Positions 8,399-17,290 are shown, counted from the stretch's first letter. The stretch is DNA of 64,000 bases from Spirosoma luteum DSM 19990 (GCF_000374065.1 NZ_KB893263.1:1-64000), one strand, 5' to 3'. The notes: generated from the sequence alone by a model not told the origin. A program made the numbers and translations.

Positions 8399-9516
8399 CC
8401 TTATCTCTGTTGGCCGTTAGCCTGCTGTATGCCTTTTTTACCTTCTTGCTGTGGATGACCTGGCTCCGTATGCCCGCCTTCGTTCCTGATATTCCCGGCA
8501 CGGGGAGCCCGCGTATTACGGTTATCATCCCGGTCCGGAATGAAGCGTCAACCATTGGTAATCTGCTGGACGATTTGAGTAAGCAGACCTTCCGCCAGTT
8601 CGAGGTGATTGTAGCGGATGATGCCTCAACGGATAACACCGGGCAGCTTGTCCGGCAGTATGCCGAACAGGCATCTTTCGTCCTGCATCCGCTTTCGCTG
8701 CGTGAGGAGCGTACCGCATCCCCCAAGAAACGCGCCATTACCCAAAGTATCGCACAAGCCACGGGCGACCTTATCGTGACAACCGATGGCGACTGTCGGG
8801 TTGGTCCCGAATGGCTGGCGACGATTGCTGCGTTTTATACCCGAACGGGTGCCAAACTTATTTCGGGACCGGTAACCTTTACGGATGAACACGGCGTGTT
8901 CGATACGCTGCAAACGGTGGAGTTCGCCAGTTTAATCGGTTCTGGTGCCTGTACGATGCGGCTGGGGTACCCAACTATGTGCAATGGAGCCAACCTGTGT
9001 TACGAAAAAAAGGTCTTTACGGAAGTGGGTGGTTTTGCCGGGGTTGACCATCTGGCGTCGGGTGATGATGAATTTCTGATGCACAAAATTGCCTCCCGGT
9101 ATCCGGATGGTGTTCGTTTTTTGAAGCATGCGGGATCGATTGTCCGCACCGGGTCGCACCGGTCGTGGGGGGCGTTCTACAGCCAGCGAAAACGATGGGC
9201 CAGCAAATGGAAAGCATATGCCAGTTACGGGCCATCGGTGCTGGCTGTATTTATCTTCCTGAGTAATGCCGCCCCCATTGTGAGCATACTGGGCTGGGCA
9301 GGCGGCTATCTAACCGGAAAAACGGTGCTGATGGTACTGGGGCTGAAAATAATTCCTGAATTCCTGTTCCTGCACCGGATACTCGTTTTCCTGCAAAAAA
9401 GATCCGCCGTCTGGGGCATCCCGTTTACGCAGTTGATTTACCCGCTTTACGTGCTTTTTTTTGGTCTGGCCGCTCAGGGGAAAGGCTATACCTGGAAAGA
9501 CCGTCGGCTTACCTGA
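8395..9516 (+). CDS. Family 2 glycosyltransferase with QxxRW motif
   Basis: 373 residues. One N-terminal membrane helix (about 3-24), a GT-A domain with ITVIIPVRNEASTIGNLL, ADDASTD and the TTDGDCRVGPEW DxD region, GDDEFL, then SQRKRWASKW, which is the Q/R-xxRW motif of processive beta-glycosyltransferases, and about three C-terminal membrane helices. This suggests synthesis of a cell-surface polymer or glycolipid on the cytoplasmic membrane. The start codon overlaps the upstream stop (ATGA). Substrate cannot be deduced. Confidence 0.9.
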   Translation: MTLSLLAVSLLYAFFTFLLWMTWLRMPAFVPDIPGTGSPRITVIIPVRNEASTIGNLLDDLSKQTFRQFEVIVADDASTDNTGQLVRQYAEQASFVLHPLSLREERTASPKKRAITQSIAQATGDLIVTTDGDCRVGPEWLATIAAFYTRTGAKLISGPVTFTDEHGVFDTLQTVEFASLIGSGACTMRLGYPTMCNGANLCYEKKVFTEVGGFAGVDHLASGDDEFLMHKIASRYPDGVRFLKHAGSIVRTGSHRSWGAFYSQRKRWASKWKAYASYGPSVLAVFIFLSNAAPIVSILGWAGGYLTGKTVLMVLGLKIIPEFLFLHRILVFLQKRSAVWGIPFTQLIYPLYVLFFGLAAQGKGYTWKDRRLT

Positions 9517-9560
9517 AAAGCCTAACGGTGGGGTTGTACGTTGTAACGCAACGACAGACT

Positions 9561-9668
9561 TTAGAAGAGAATCTTGACCATTAACGTAGCCAGAAGAATG
9601 GCAACAGCAAGGACTGCCGACCAAGTGATTGTGTTAACTACGTCGATGGATAAAATAAAGCGTTGCAT
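9561..9668 (-). CDS. 35-residue single-helix membrane peptide
   Basis: A short open frame on the minus strand: ATG at 9666-9668, TAA at 9561-9563. The product begins MQRFILSIDVVNTITWS, then a hydrophobic helix (AVLAVAILLATLMV) and ends KILF. The sequence looks like a real small membrane protein, with a polar/amphipathic start, one helix of about 17-20 residues and a lone Lys near the end. A perfect TAnnTTTG box lies 30 bases upstream. It is antisense-oriented within the gap between two forward glycan genes. No homologue is known to me; function unknown. Confidence 0.6.
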   Translation of the reverse strand: MQRFILSIDVVNTITWSAVLAVAILLATLMVKILF

Positions 9669-9697
9669 GTAAAAGTTTAATTGTAATAACTCGAGTG

Positions 9698-9705
9698 CAA
9701 ACTTA
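9698..9705 (-). promoter_or_regulatory. Promoter -7 box of the 35-residue peptide gene
   Basis: TAAGTTTG on the minus strand matches TAnnTTTG exactly. Predicted transcription start is about 24 bases before the ATG. The -33 region reads TTTCC rather than TTTG, so the promoter may be weak or regulated. Confidence 0.6.
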
Positions 9706-9756
9706 ATGTATCTACATGTAAATAGGAAACATACTTAAAGTTATCATGCAGTGATA

Positions 9757-9818
9757 TTTATTAAAATGTGGTTAATTCATAGTTATAAATAACTATGAAT
9801 TAACCACATTTTAATAAA
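9757..9818. repeat. 62-bp perfect AT-rich palindrome
   Basis: Arms 9757-9786 and 9789-9818 are exact reverse complements over 30 bases with a two-base (AA) centre. No T-run follows on either side and the stem is AT-rich, so it does not look like an ordinary terminator. It lies between the promoter of the 35-residue peptide gene and the deacetylase gene. The rest of the gap, 9819-10099, holds no gene or clear signal that I can see apart from a short TAGCCCGG direct repeat near 9890-9911. Confidence 0.95.
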
Positions 9819-10099
9819 GTTGATTGGAATGTTGTAATCTATTCAACTGCCTTTTCGGCATTTGTAAGTGAGTTTACACTTGATAGCCCGGCTCATAGGT
9901 AGCCCGGTAATCGGTAGACCATAGTACGATTATAGTACACCCGATGAAACGGAAATCAGTTTTGAGCAGGCCACCCAAACGTGTACCGCGTAAGCTGGTC
10001 TTTATTTATAAGTAGATTATTCTCACCTTTGAAATAAGGATTGGGAAGAAAACCCTGTCCGAAAGAATCTGTCCAGTATCAGCCAGTAGCCGTTTACCT

Positions 10100-10744
10100 A
10101 TGATTTTTCTTCACAAGTCCAACTTTCTATTCCGGACGATCTATCCCGAATGCTGGTGGAAGATTGTGGATGAGTCCGAACCAACGATTTATCTGACGTT
10201 TGATGACGGACCTATCCCGGACGTGACGGAGTTTGTGCTGGAGCAGCTGGATAGGTTTTCAGCACAGGCTACATTTTTTTGCATTGGCGATAACGTCCGC
10301 AAGCATCGGGAGGTGTTGTACCGGGTGCTTGAAGCGGGGCATATGGTCGGGAATCACACATTTAATCACTTGAATGGCTGGAAAACGGAGGATGCCGTTT
10401 ATCTGGAAAATATTCAGCAGTGTCAGGACTTGCTGGGTGTAGAAACGTCCTTATTTCGTCCCCCCTATGGCCGGATTAAAAAGACGCAGGCGGCTCGGGT
10501 GATGGAACACTACTCCATTGTTATGTGGGATGTGCTGACGGGTGATTTTGATACGAAACTATCCCCCGACGTGTGTCTGAAGAAAACAATTCAATACACC
10601 AAACCCGGCTCTATCGTGGTCTTTCACGATAGTTTGAAAGCCTGGCCAACCATGCGGTTCGTGCTGCCCCGTATGCTGGACCATTTTGCCCGGCAAGGGT
10701 ATTCGTTTCGTGCCGTTCCACAACCCATTTATGCTGGCTATTAG
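10100..10744 (+). CDS. Polysaccharide deacetylase (NodB homology domain)
   Basis: 214 residues, a carbohydrate esterase family 4 enzyme that removes N-acetyl groups from glycans. All motifs are present: YLTFDDGPIPD (metal-binding DD), GNHTFNH (His pair), LFRPPYGR, WDVLTGDFD and IVVFHDS. No signal peptide is evident, although the short N-terminal IFLHKSNFLF segment is hydrophobic. It lies between two QxxRW glycosyltransferases, whose product is a plausible substrate. The next gene starts within its last 14 bases. Confidence 0.93.
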   Translation: MIFLHKSNFLFRTIYPECWWKIVDESEPTIYLTFDDGPIPDVTEFVLEQLDRFSAQATFFCIGDNVRKHREVLYRVLEAGHMVGNHTFNHLNGWKTEDAVYLENIQQCQDLLGVETSLFRPPYGRIKKTQAARVMEHYSIVMWDVLTGDFDTKLSPDVCLKKTIQYTKPGSIVVFHDSLKAWPTMRFVLPRMLDHFARQGYSFRAVPQPIYAGY

Positions 10745-11747
10745 CCCCCCTGACCAGCAATACCCGCTGGTCAGTATCCTGATTGCCGCCCGCAACGAAG
10801 AAGCCATAATAGGTGCCTGCCTGCGGGCAGTCGGCCAGCTCCACTACCCGGCCAATTCCATTGATGTGCTTATTGGCAATGACCAGTCTACCGACCAGAC
10901 TGCCACACTGGTTGCCGGGTTTGTGCGGGATAACCCCGCTTTTCGGCTGATTGACAGCACGGAATCAGTGGCTGGGCTGGCCGGTAAAGCCAACGTGCTG
11001 GCGCAACTGGCCCGTCAGGCCAATGGGCAATACCTGTTTTTTACGGATGCCGACACGCAGGTGTCACCGGACTGGCTTACCGAAATGCTGCGCTCGTTTA
11101 CCGGCAATACCGGGGTGGTAACGGGGGTTACGCTACCAGAAGGCCCATCAGTATTTCATAAACTACAAACCCTGGATTGGCTGTATAATCTGACCCTCAC
11201 GCATCTGGTCGGTAGCGTAGGTATGCCCATTACGGCAATGGGCAACAATATGGCGGTCAGTAAAGAAGCGTACAACGCGGTTGGCGGGTACGAATCGTTA
11301 CCTTTCTCGGTGACGGAAGACTACACCCTTTTTCGGGCCATTCTGGCGAAAGGATACGGTTTTCAGACCCTGCTTAGTGAATCGGTGCTGGCCCGTACCG
11401 AACCGGTTGGTACATTCACCGCATTTTTGCAGCAGCGCAAACGCTGGATGCGGGGTGCTACTGCGTTACCGGGCTGGATAGTAGGCTTTTTGTACGGCAA
11501 TTACCTGGCCGGTCCCCTGCTTTTGCTGATTGGCTGGTTCTCTCCGGTACTGGCGATTGGGCTATACCTGAGCCGGCTGCTAATTCAAACAATGGTTCTT
11601 TCGCTGGGATTGAGCCGACTACGGCAAACCAGATTGTGGCCGTATGCGTTGTTATTTGATGGGTACCAACTCATTATCGGGCCAGTAGCCGTCGTTTATT
11701 ACTGGCTGCCCACAAAAATTGACTGGAAAGGAAGGAAATACGCATGA
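10731..11747 (+). CDS. Family 2 glycosyltransferase with QxxRW motif
   Basis: 338 residues from the ATG at 10731, inside the end of the deacetylase gene; an earlier in-frame TTG (10686) would overlap much further. GT-A features: LVSILIAARNEEAIIGACLRA, GNDQSTDQT, the FTDADTQVSPDW DxD region, VTEDYTLF and QQRKRWMRG (QxxRW). C-terminal hydrophobic segments (about 245-275 and 300-325) anchor it in the membrane. Together with the GT2 at 8395, the deacetylase and the flippase-like protein it suggests a small glycan or glycolipid pathway. Its stop overlaps the tatD start by four bases. Confidence 0.9.
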   Translation: MLAISPPDQQYPLVSILIAARNEEAIIGACLRAVGQLHYPANSIDVLIGNDQSTDQTATLVAGFVRDNPAFRLIDSTESVAGLAGKANVLAQLARQANGQYLFFTDADTQVSPDWLTEMLRSFTGNTGVVTGVTLPEGPSVFHKLQTLDWLYNLTLTHLVGSVGMPITAMGNNMAVSKEAYNAVGGYESLPFSVTEDYTLFRAILAKGYGFQTLLSESVLARTEPVGTFTAFLQQRKRWMRGATALPGWIVGFLYGNYLAGPLLLLIGWFSPVLAIGLYLSRLLIQTMVLSLGLSRLRQTRLWPYALLFDGYQLIIGPVAVVYYWLPTKIDWKGRKYA

Positions 11748-12565
11748 TACTCATTGACACCCACGCCCATATATACGACCCGCAGTTTGCTGAAGAGGTA
11801 ACTCATAATGAGGAAGATAACTGGCTGGCTCGGGCCACTGCCCAGCAGATCAGCCAGATATGGATGCCCAACTGCGCCCGCGAAACCATACCGGGACTGA
11901 TGGCTTTGGCGGAGCAGTACCCCGATCGCTGTCTGCCCATGATGGGCCTGCACCCGTCCTACGTGACGGATACCGTGAAGGAAGAACTGGCGGCTGTAGA
12001 AGAAAATCTGAGCCGTCATGCCTTTATGGCTGTGGGCGAAATCGGGCTGGACTTTTACTGGGACATGACCTACGTCGACCAGCAGTTCCGGGCATTTGAA
12101 ACCCAGTTGCGCTGGGCTTCCGAACAAAAACTACCCGTGTCCATGCATACCCGCTCCGGCCACGACCGAAACGCGTTTCAGGAAGCCGCTGATTTGATCG
12201 GAAAACTGGCATTACCCAATCTAACGGGTATTTTTCATTGTTTTGTCGGCACCCTCGACGAAGCCAGGCGGGCCATCGACATGGGCTTTAAGCTGGGGAT
12301 TGGGGGAGTCAGCACATTCAAAAATGGCGGGCTCGATACAGTACTACCACATATTGGACTGGAGCACCTGGTGCTCGAAACCGATTCGCCCTACCTGGCC
12401 CCCGTACCATATCGGGGTAAACGCAACGAGCCCGCTTATCTACGTTTAATTGCCCAGCGCGTGGCCGACCTGAAACAGGTGAATGTAGACGAAGTGGCCC
12501 GGCATACGACGGCCAATGCCCTGGACTTGCTCCCCGCCCTGTACACCAATTTGCTGCCGGGATAG
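11744..12565 (+). CDS. TatD-family metal-dependent hydrolase
   Basis: 273 residues, amidohydrolase-type TIM barrel; relatives act as 3'-5' DNA/RNA exonucleases or D-aminoacyl-type hydrolases. Metal ligands are visible: DTHAHIYD near the start, GEIGLDFYW (Glu), SMHTRSGH and GIFHCFVG (His), and ETDSPYLAP (Asp). Start ATG overlaps the previous stop (ATGA), so it is translated with the glycan genes although its role there is unclear. Confidence 0.92.
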   Translation: MILIDTHAHIYDPQFAEEVTHNEEDNWLARATAQQISQIWMPNCARETIPGLMALAEQYPDRCLPMMGLHPSYVTDTVKEELAAVEENLSRHAFMAVGEIGLDFYWDMTYVDQQFRAFETQLRWASEQKLPVSMHTRSGHDRNAFQEAADLIGKLALPNLTGIFHCFVGTLDEARRAIDMGFKLGIGGVSTFKNGGLDTVLPHIGLEHLVLETDSPYLAPVPYRGKRNEPAYLRLIAQRVADLKQVNVDEVARHTTANALDLLPALYTNLLPG

Positions 12566-12609
12566 CGTACGTTCACTGAATTATCTCGTCGCGACGTTAC
12601 CTTTACTGC

Positions 12610-13143
12610 ATGATACCCACCGCCAGTATACCTCTTTCCAAGGCCAAAACGCCGATGATACGCCCGCGTTTCGATGATATATTCATGGATCTGGCCGTCA
12701 ATCTGGCCAAGCGGTCGCACTGCATCAAGGCGCAGGTAGGCGCGGTGCTGGCCCGCGAAACCCGCATCATCTCCATTGGCTACAATGGCCCGCCCGCCGG
12801 AACCCACAACTGCGACGAAGAATTTCCCGAAACGGGCTGCCCCCGCGACTCGAAAGGGTCCTGTTCGCTGGCCCTGCATGCGGAACAGAACGCAATATTG
12901 TACGCAGCTAAAAATGGCTCCGAGATTGAAGGAGCTACGATTTACGTTACCCTGTCGCCCTGTATTGCCTGCGCCCGGATTATCTACAGCATGAAAATAG
13001 CCCGGGTGGTTTACCTGAACTCCTACGCGGAATACAAAGGAATACCGTCTGACGAAGGAGTCGATTTCCTGCGCCGGTTTGGGGTCACGGTCGAACGGTA
13101 TGTGGCGGGCGTGGATGCCCCTGTAGAACAATCGGCACCATGA
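12610..13143 (+). CDS. Deoxycytidylate (dCMP) deaminase family protein
   Basis: 177 residues; converts dCMP to dUMP, feeding dTMP synthesis. Zinc motif HAEQN (His and catalytic Glu) and SPCIACARII (PCxxC) are present, along with the family segment GYNGPPAGTHNCDEE and the TGCPRDSKGSC insert. Two starts are possible: ATG 12610, or ATG 12655 (MIRPRFDDIFMDLA), which matches the usual N-terminus better. A TACCTTTA near 12596 resembles a -7 box and would favour the inner start. The next gene overlaps by four bases (ATGA). Confidence 0.9.
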   Translation: MIPTASIPLSKAKTPMIRPRFDDIFMDLAVNLAKRSHCIKAQVGAVLARETRIISIGYNGPPAGTHNCDEEFPETGCPRDSKGSCSLALHAEQNAILYAAKNGSEIEGATIYVTLSPCIACARIIYSMKIARVVYLNSYAEYKGIPSDEGVDFLRRFGVTVERYVAGVDAPVEQSAP

Positions 13144-13745
13144 ATATCCTGGCCCATGCCTACCTGTCGGACCGGCAACCGGGGCTGGTCATCGGCAATT
13201 TCATGGGTGATTTTATCAAGGGTAATCCCGAAAGTCCGCGCCATGATCTCACCCCTGCAGAGGTGGCAGGCGTTCGCCTGCACCGGGCTATCGACACATT
13301 TACCGATGCCCATCCGGCTGTAGCGGCCGTGCGGGACTTGCTCCACCCACGCTGTCACAAATACGCCGGGGCGGCAGTCGACATTTTTTTCGATCATTTT
13401 CTGGCAGTCAATTTTCAGGAATTAACCGGTGAGCCACTGTCCGAATTTGTTCCGGATTTCTACCACGTCCTGACCGAAAATGCCCCCCGACTGCCCCCCG
13501 CTGCCGAACGTATGGCCGGGTACATGATTCGGCAGGACTGGCTGACAAATTATCAGTTTACCGAAGGCATCGACCGCTCCCTCAAAGGCGTATCCCGCCG
13601 AACGGCTTACCCGTCGGGGCTGGACACGGCCATTATTGATTTTACGGGGTATTACGATCAGATTTCCGGGCATTTCTCGCTTTTCTGGCCTGCCCTGGTT
13701 GCCCATTGCCAGCAAACGCGCACGTTGCTGCTGAGTCGCCTGTAA
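13140..13745 (+). CDS. ACP phosphodiesterase (AcpH/DUF479) family protein
   Basis: 201 residues. The family removes the phosphopantetheine arm from acyl carrier protein; AcpH is an HD-like metal enzyme. Features seen: MNILAHAYLSD, GNFMGDFIKGN, VRLHRAIDTFTDAHP and YAGAAVDIFFDHFLAVNF, with His and Asp at the expected places. Translation is coupled to the dCMP deaminase by an ATGA overlap. It converges with the araC-type gene, with only ten bases between the two stops and no terminator hairpin. Confidence 0.88.
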   Translation: MNILAHAYLSDRQPGLVIGNFMGDFIKGNPESPRHDLTPAEVAGVRLHRAIDTFTDAHPAVAAVRDLLHPRCHKYAGAAVDIFFDHFLAVNFQELTGEPLSEFVPDFYHVLTENAPRLPPAAERMAGYMIRQDWLTNYQFTEGIDRSLKGVSRRTAYPSGLDTAIIDFTGYYDQISGHFSLFWPALVAHCQQTRTLLLSRL

Positions 13746-13755
13746 AGAAGTGAAT

Positions 13756-14694
13756 TCAGTTGAACGACTGCCTGAATTCGAGCGGAGAGAGGTGGGTTTT
13801 ACTCTTGAATAACTTGTTGAATGACTGTGGGTATTCAAACCCCAACTGGTACGCTATTTCACTGACAGACAGTGTCGTTGTCGATAGTATCTCTTTGGCC
13901 TTCTCAATCAGTTTATTGTGGATGTGCTGCTGGGTACTCTGCCCGGTCAGTTTCCGCAGCATATCGCTCAGGTAATTGGGCGAAACGTGCAGAGTGTCGG
14001 ATATGTACTGAACCGTGGGTAATCCAGCCCGGGCCGGATTGCCTGTTACCTGTACTTTTTCCAGGTCAAAACAGTCCGTCAGAATCGCTTCCAGCTTGGT
14101 CAGTATATCATGGCTCGCCTGTTTGCGGGTAATAAACTGGCGGTTGTAGAATCGGTTGGCGTAGTTGAGCAACAGTTCGATGTGCGATATGATTACGTCC
14201 TGCGTGTAGCCGTCAATGCTGGATCGGTATTCCTGAAGAATATTCTGAAAAATAGTTGCTGTCAGTGCTTCTTCTTTTTCAGACAGATGCAGCGCTTCAT
14301 TGACTGCGTACGAAAAATAGCCGTGATCTTTAATGCTTTTGGCCAGTGTATAGTGCTGGATGAAGTCGGGGTGAATGACCAGCCACCACCCGGATAGGGA
14401 CATGTCTTCCGGCGTAATGGTTGAAATCACCTGCCCCGGTGAAAAAAAGGTCATTATCCCCTCGTCGAAATCGTAGTAGTTCTGCCCGTACTTCATTGTC
14501 CCGTCAAACCCTTTCTTGATACAGATTGAGTAGAAGTTATAAATTACGCTGGTCAGGCTTTCATCGAAGTGGCAGGTTACATCCCCCAGATTGATGACGC
14601 TGACCAGAGGATGCTCTGGCTTAGGTAAGCCCAGTATCCGGTGCAACTCTGAAATAGAGTTGATAACGTGAGGAGGATTCGTCGTTTTTTTCAT
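13756..14694 (-). CDS. AraC-family transcriptional regulator
   Basis: 312 residues. The C-terminal third has the two helix-turn-helix units: LPTVQYISDTLHVSPNYLSDMLRKLTG and the STTTLSVSEIAYQLGFEYPQSFNKLFKSKTHLSPLEFR block. The N-terminal 200 residues form a cupin-like sensing domain without a recognised ligand. It lies 64 bases after an aldo/keto reductase gene on the same strand, an arrangement common in Bacteroidota where the regulator controls its neighbour. Confidence 0.92.
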   Translation of the reverse strand: MKKTTNPPHVINSISELHRILGLPKPEHPLVSVINLGDVTCHFDESLTSVIYNFYSICIKKGFDGTMKYGQNYYDFDEGIMTFFSPGQVISTITPEDMSLSGWWLVIHPDFIQHYTLAKSIKDHGYFSYAVNEALHLSEKEEALTATIFQNILQEYRSSIDGYTQDVIISHIELLLNYANRFYNRQFITRKQASHDILTKLEAILTDCFDLEKVQVTGNPARAGLPTVQYISDTLHVSPNYLSDMLRKLTGQSTQQHIHNKLIEKAKEILSTTTLSVSEIAYQLGFEYPQSFNKLFKSKTHLSPLEFRQSFN

Positions 14695-14758
14695 CGTAGT
14701 CGATTAGCAGGCACCAGAAAAAGGTACTAACACCTTTTCCTGGTGCCGGTATTGAGGC

Positions 14759-15772
14759 TTATAAACCAACCATGGACATACCGGCGGCATCGTAGCGATC
14801 ACCAGTCGATACGCCAAGCGGTACAATAGCTTCCAGTTGGGCCAGTTCTTCGGTGGTCAGGGTTATACCGGAGGCCGCTATATTTTCTTCCACGTAGTTA
14901 CGGCGTTTAGTGCCTGGAATAGGAACAAACCCTTTGGTAATGATCCAGGCAATGGCCAGTTGCGGGGCCGATATTCCTTTTGTTTCAGCCAGTTGTTTGA
15001 TTGCCTTCACCAGGTCAATGTTTTTGTAAAACTGTTCACCCTGAAAACGGGGAATGCTCAGCCGGAAATCGTTCTCCGGAAAATCGCCCGGCGTTTTTAT
15101 TTCGCCGGAAAGAAATCCCCGGCCCACGGGTGAATACGCTACAAACCCTATTCCCAGTTCCCGCAGCGTGTCCAGAATGCCCTGTTCCTCAACGCTGCGT
15201 TCAAACAGGGAGTACTCGGTTTGTACGGCCGTCAGCGGATGAATCTGGTGTGCCTTCCGTATAGTGGCCGATGACACTTCCGACAGGCCGATATAGCCGA
15301 CTTTCCCTTCCTTCACCAACCCGGCCATTGCCCCAACTGTCTCTTCAATAGGCGTGTTCGGGTCCAGCCGGTGCAGGTAGTACAGGTCGATATAATCGGT
15401 GCCCAGGTTCTTCAGGGAGCGTTCAACGGCTTTTCTGACGTAATCCGGCTGGCCATTTATCCGCCAGGTTAGTTGTTCATTGTCGTCAATTTCATACCCG
15501 AATTTAGTCGCGATGATGTAACGGCTTCGGTTCCCTTTAATAGCTTTGGCTACCAGCCGTTCGTTGGCCAGGGGACCGTATAAATCGGCCGTGTCTAAAA
15601 AGTTGCCGCCCAGCTCCAGCGACCGATGAATGGTCGCGATTGCTTCCGTCTCGTCTGCTTTGCCATAAATATCCATGCCGGCAATTTTGGTCATTCCCAT
15701 ACAGCCAAGCCCTACGTTCGGGACGAGGAGTCCCTGGCCGCCCAGTTTTGTTTGTTGAATACTACTAGTCAT
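14759..15772 (-). CDS. Aldo/keto reductase
   Basis: 337 residues from the ATG at 15772; the frame is open to 15859 but the upstream part lacks family similarity. NADPH-dependent TIM-barrel oxidoreductase. The catalytic tetrad is visible: Asp and Tyr in FLDTADLYGP, Lys in IIATKFGYE, His in LYYLHRLDP. The cofactor end GTKRRNYVEENIAA is typical of the group related to yeast Gcy/AKR13. Upstream on the minus strand a GACCTTTG near 15804 is one base off the -7 consensus. Likely controlled by the downstream AraC protein. Substrate unknown. Confidence 0.92.
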   Translation of the reverse strand: MTSSIQQTKLGGQGLLVPNVGLGCMGMTKIAGMDIYGKADETEAIATIHRSLELGGNFLDTADLYGPLANERLVAKAIKGNRSRYIIATKFGYEIDDNEQLTWRINGQPDYVRKAVERSLKNLGTDYIDLYYLHRLDPNTPIEETVGAMAGLVKEGKVGYIGLSEVSSATIRKAHQIHPLTAVQTEYSLFERSVEEQGILDTLRELGIGFVAYSPVGRGFLSGEIKTPGDFPENDFRLSIPRFQGEQFYKNIDLVKAIKQLAETKGISAPQLAIAWIITKGFVPIPGTKRRNYVEENIAASGITLTTEELAQLEAIVPLGVSTGDRYDAAGMSMVGL

Positions 15773-16026
15773 CTGTGTGCTTTTTTTGTGTTTTAACGCT
15801 ACAAAGGTCAATAAGTCCGAAAACAGAAAGGTAGCCCAATCTCTTGATGTTGTATCCATAATGGGGCGGGTACCTATCGGCCGGGTGCGTTTCTCGTTGG
15901 AAAGGTAAAATCTTAGGGATAAAGGGATGCGGTAGTGGCTAAACCGTTAATTTTGTGGCACAGACTAAACGAGGTTGCCCGACTAGTGGGTTGGGGCCGC
16001 CTGCCTGGTCGTAAATCGTACTTACC

Positions 16027-17061
16027 TTGATTGCTGCTGTTGACGCGCTCCTGAAAGACATCCGTAACAAACGGATAGCCCCCGTTTATCTGATTCATGG
16101 CGACGAACCCTTTTACCTCGACCGAATTGCCGAGGAGCTGGAGAAAGTGGCCGTACCCGTTGCTGAACGGGGATTTAACCAGTTCGTATTGTTCGGTAAA
16201 GATACCGATGCCGGGGCCGTGCTGAACTACGCCCGACGGTACCCGTTTATGGCCGAGCGGCAACTGGTGCTGGTGAAAGAAGCCCAGCAAATGAACGGCA
16301 TTGGGGATAAATCGACGCAAACGCTTTTTGAGGATTACGCCCTGAATCCGCTTTCCAGCACGATTTTGATGCTTTGTTACGTCCGGGAAGATGGGAAACC
16401 CGCGCTGGATGAACGGAAGTCGTGGGTGAAAGCTTTCGGGGCAAAAGGTAAACTGCTGGGGGTCAAGAAGCTGTACGACAACAAAATACCGGACTGGGTA
16501 GGGGAGTACTGTCGCGAACAGGGGGTTAAAGTAAGCCCCAAAGCCTGCCAGCTCCTGGCCGACCATATTGGCAACGACCTGAAACGGCTGGCGGGTGAGA
16601 TTGACAAAATCCTGATTAACCTGCACGTGGGCGAAGAGATTTCGGCCAGTACCGTGGAGCGGCTGGTGGGTATCAGCAAAGAATACAACGTGTTTGAATT
16701 GCAGAAGGCCCTGACCGACCGCAACGTGGTAAAGGCCAACCAGATTGTTGATTACTTCGGACGTAATGCCAAAGACAATCCACTGGTGGTTATTCTGGCG
16801 CAGCTGTTCAACTATTTCAGTAAGGTGGTGCTGGTGCAGGCTTCGAAAGACCAGACAGACAAGGGGCTGGCACCGTTGCTGGGTGTAAATCCCTTTTTTG
16901 TAAAGGATTACCTCTCCGCAGCCCGAACCTTTCCGCTGCCCAAAGTAGCCGCTATCATTCACGCCATCCGCCGGGCGGATGCGCAGAGTAAAGGAATCGA
17001 CACTCCAACCATGACCGAAGCGGACATTTTGCGGGAACTGATCTTTGATATTCTGCACTGA
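16027..17061 (+). CDS. holA: DNA polymerase III subunit delta
   Basis: 344 residues, the clamp-loader subunit that opens the sliding clamp. AAA+-like fold without an active ATPase site: VYLIHGDEPFYLDRIAEEL at the start, FMAERQLVLVKEAQQM, then the KRLAGEIDKILI and VGISKEYNVFELQKAL blocks and an alpha-helical C-terminal collar domain. The start must be the TTG at 16027 because an in-frame TAA lies four codons upstream and no ATG intervenes. A long minus-strand frame across it is a shadow. Confidence 0.93.
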   Translation: MIAAVDALLKDIRNKRIAPVYLIHGDEPFYLDRIAEELEKVAVPVAERGFNQFVLFGKDTDAGAVLNYARRYPFMAERQLVLVKEAQQMNGIGDKSTQTLFEDYALNPLSSTILMLCYVREDGKPALDERKSWVKAFGAKGKLLGVKKLYDNKIPDWVGEYCREQGVKVSPKACQLLADHIGNDLKRLAGEIDKILINLHVGEEISASTVERLVGISKEYNVFELQKALTDRNVVKANQIVDYFGRNAKDNPLVVILAQLFNYFSKVVLVQASKDQTDKGLAPLLGVNPFFVKDYLSAARTFPLPKVAAIIHAIRRADAQSKGIDTPTMTEADILRELIFDILH

Positions 17062-17224
17062 TTAGAGAGCAATCGGGTCAACGAATGCATTCTTCAAATG
17101 GCCTAAAAGGGTCTGATTTTTAGTGACTTTCGTGCCATTTCTGAAGTAAGATCCGGTTAGAAAGAGGACAGAAAAAAAGACCATTGACGTTTTTTAATGG
17201 ACAACCTGCGCATTTTTAAGTTAA

Positions 17225-17246
17225 TATTGCAACGTTGTTGCATAAT
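17225..17246. promoter_or_regulatory. Fur-family-like operator before the TonB receptor gene
   Basis: TGCAAC-GTT-GTTGCA (17228-17242) is a perfect 6-3-6 inverted repeat with partly symmetrical flanks to about 17224-17246, the usual size of a Fur/Zur-type box. It overlaps a TAATATTG that is one base off the -7 consensus and lies 49 bases before the receptor start, so binding would block transcription. Assignment to a zinc or iron regulator is inference. Confidence 0.55.
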
Positions 17247-17290
17247 GGAAATTTCCGATAAGTGGGTATAGCGACAGGGCTGAGAATGTA

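Noticed and set aside
15913..17058. 381-codon minus-strand open frame
   Set aside because: It lies antisense to holA, whose protein has clear family motifs; the minus translation matches nothing and is rich in residues typical of shadow frames.
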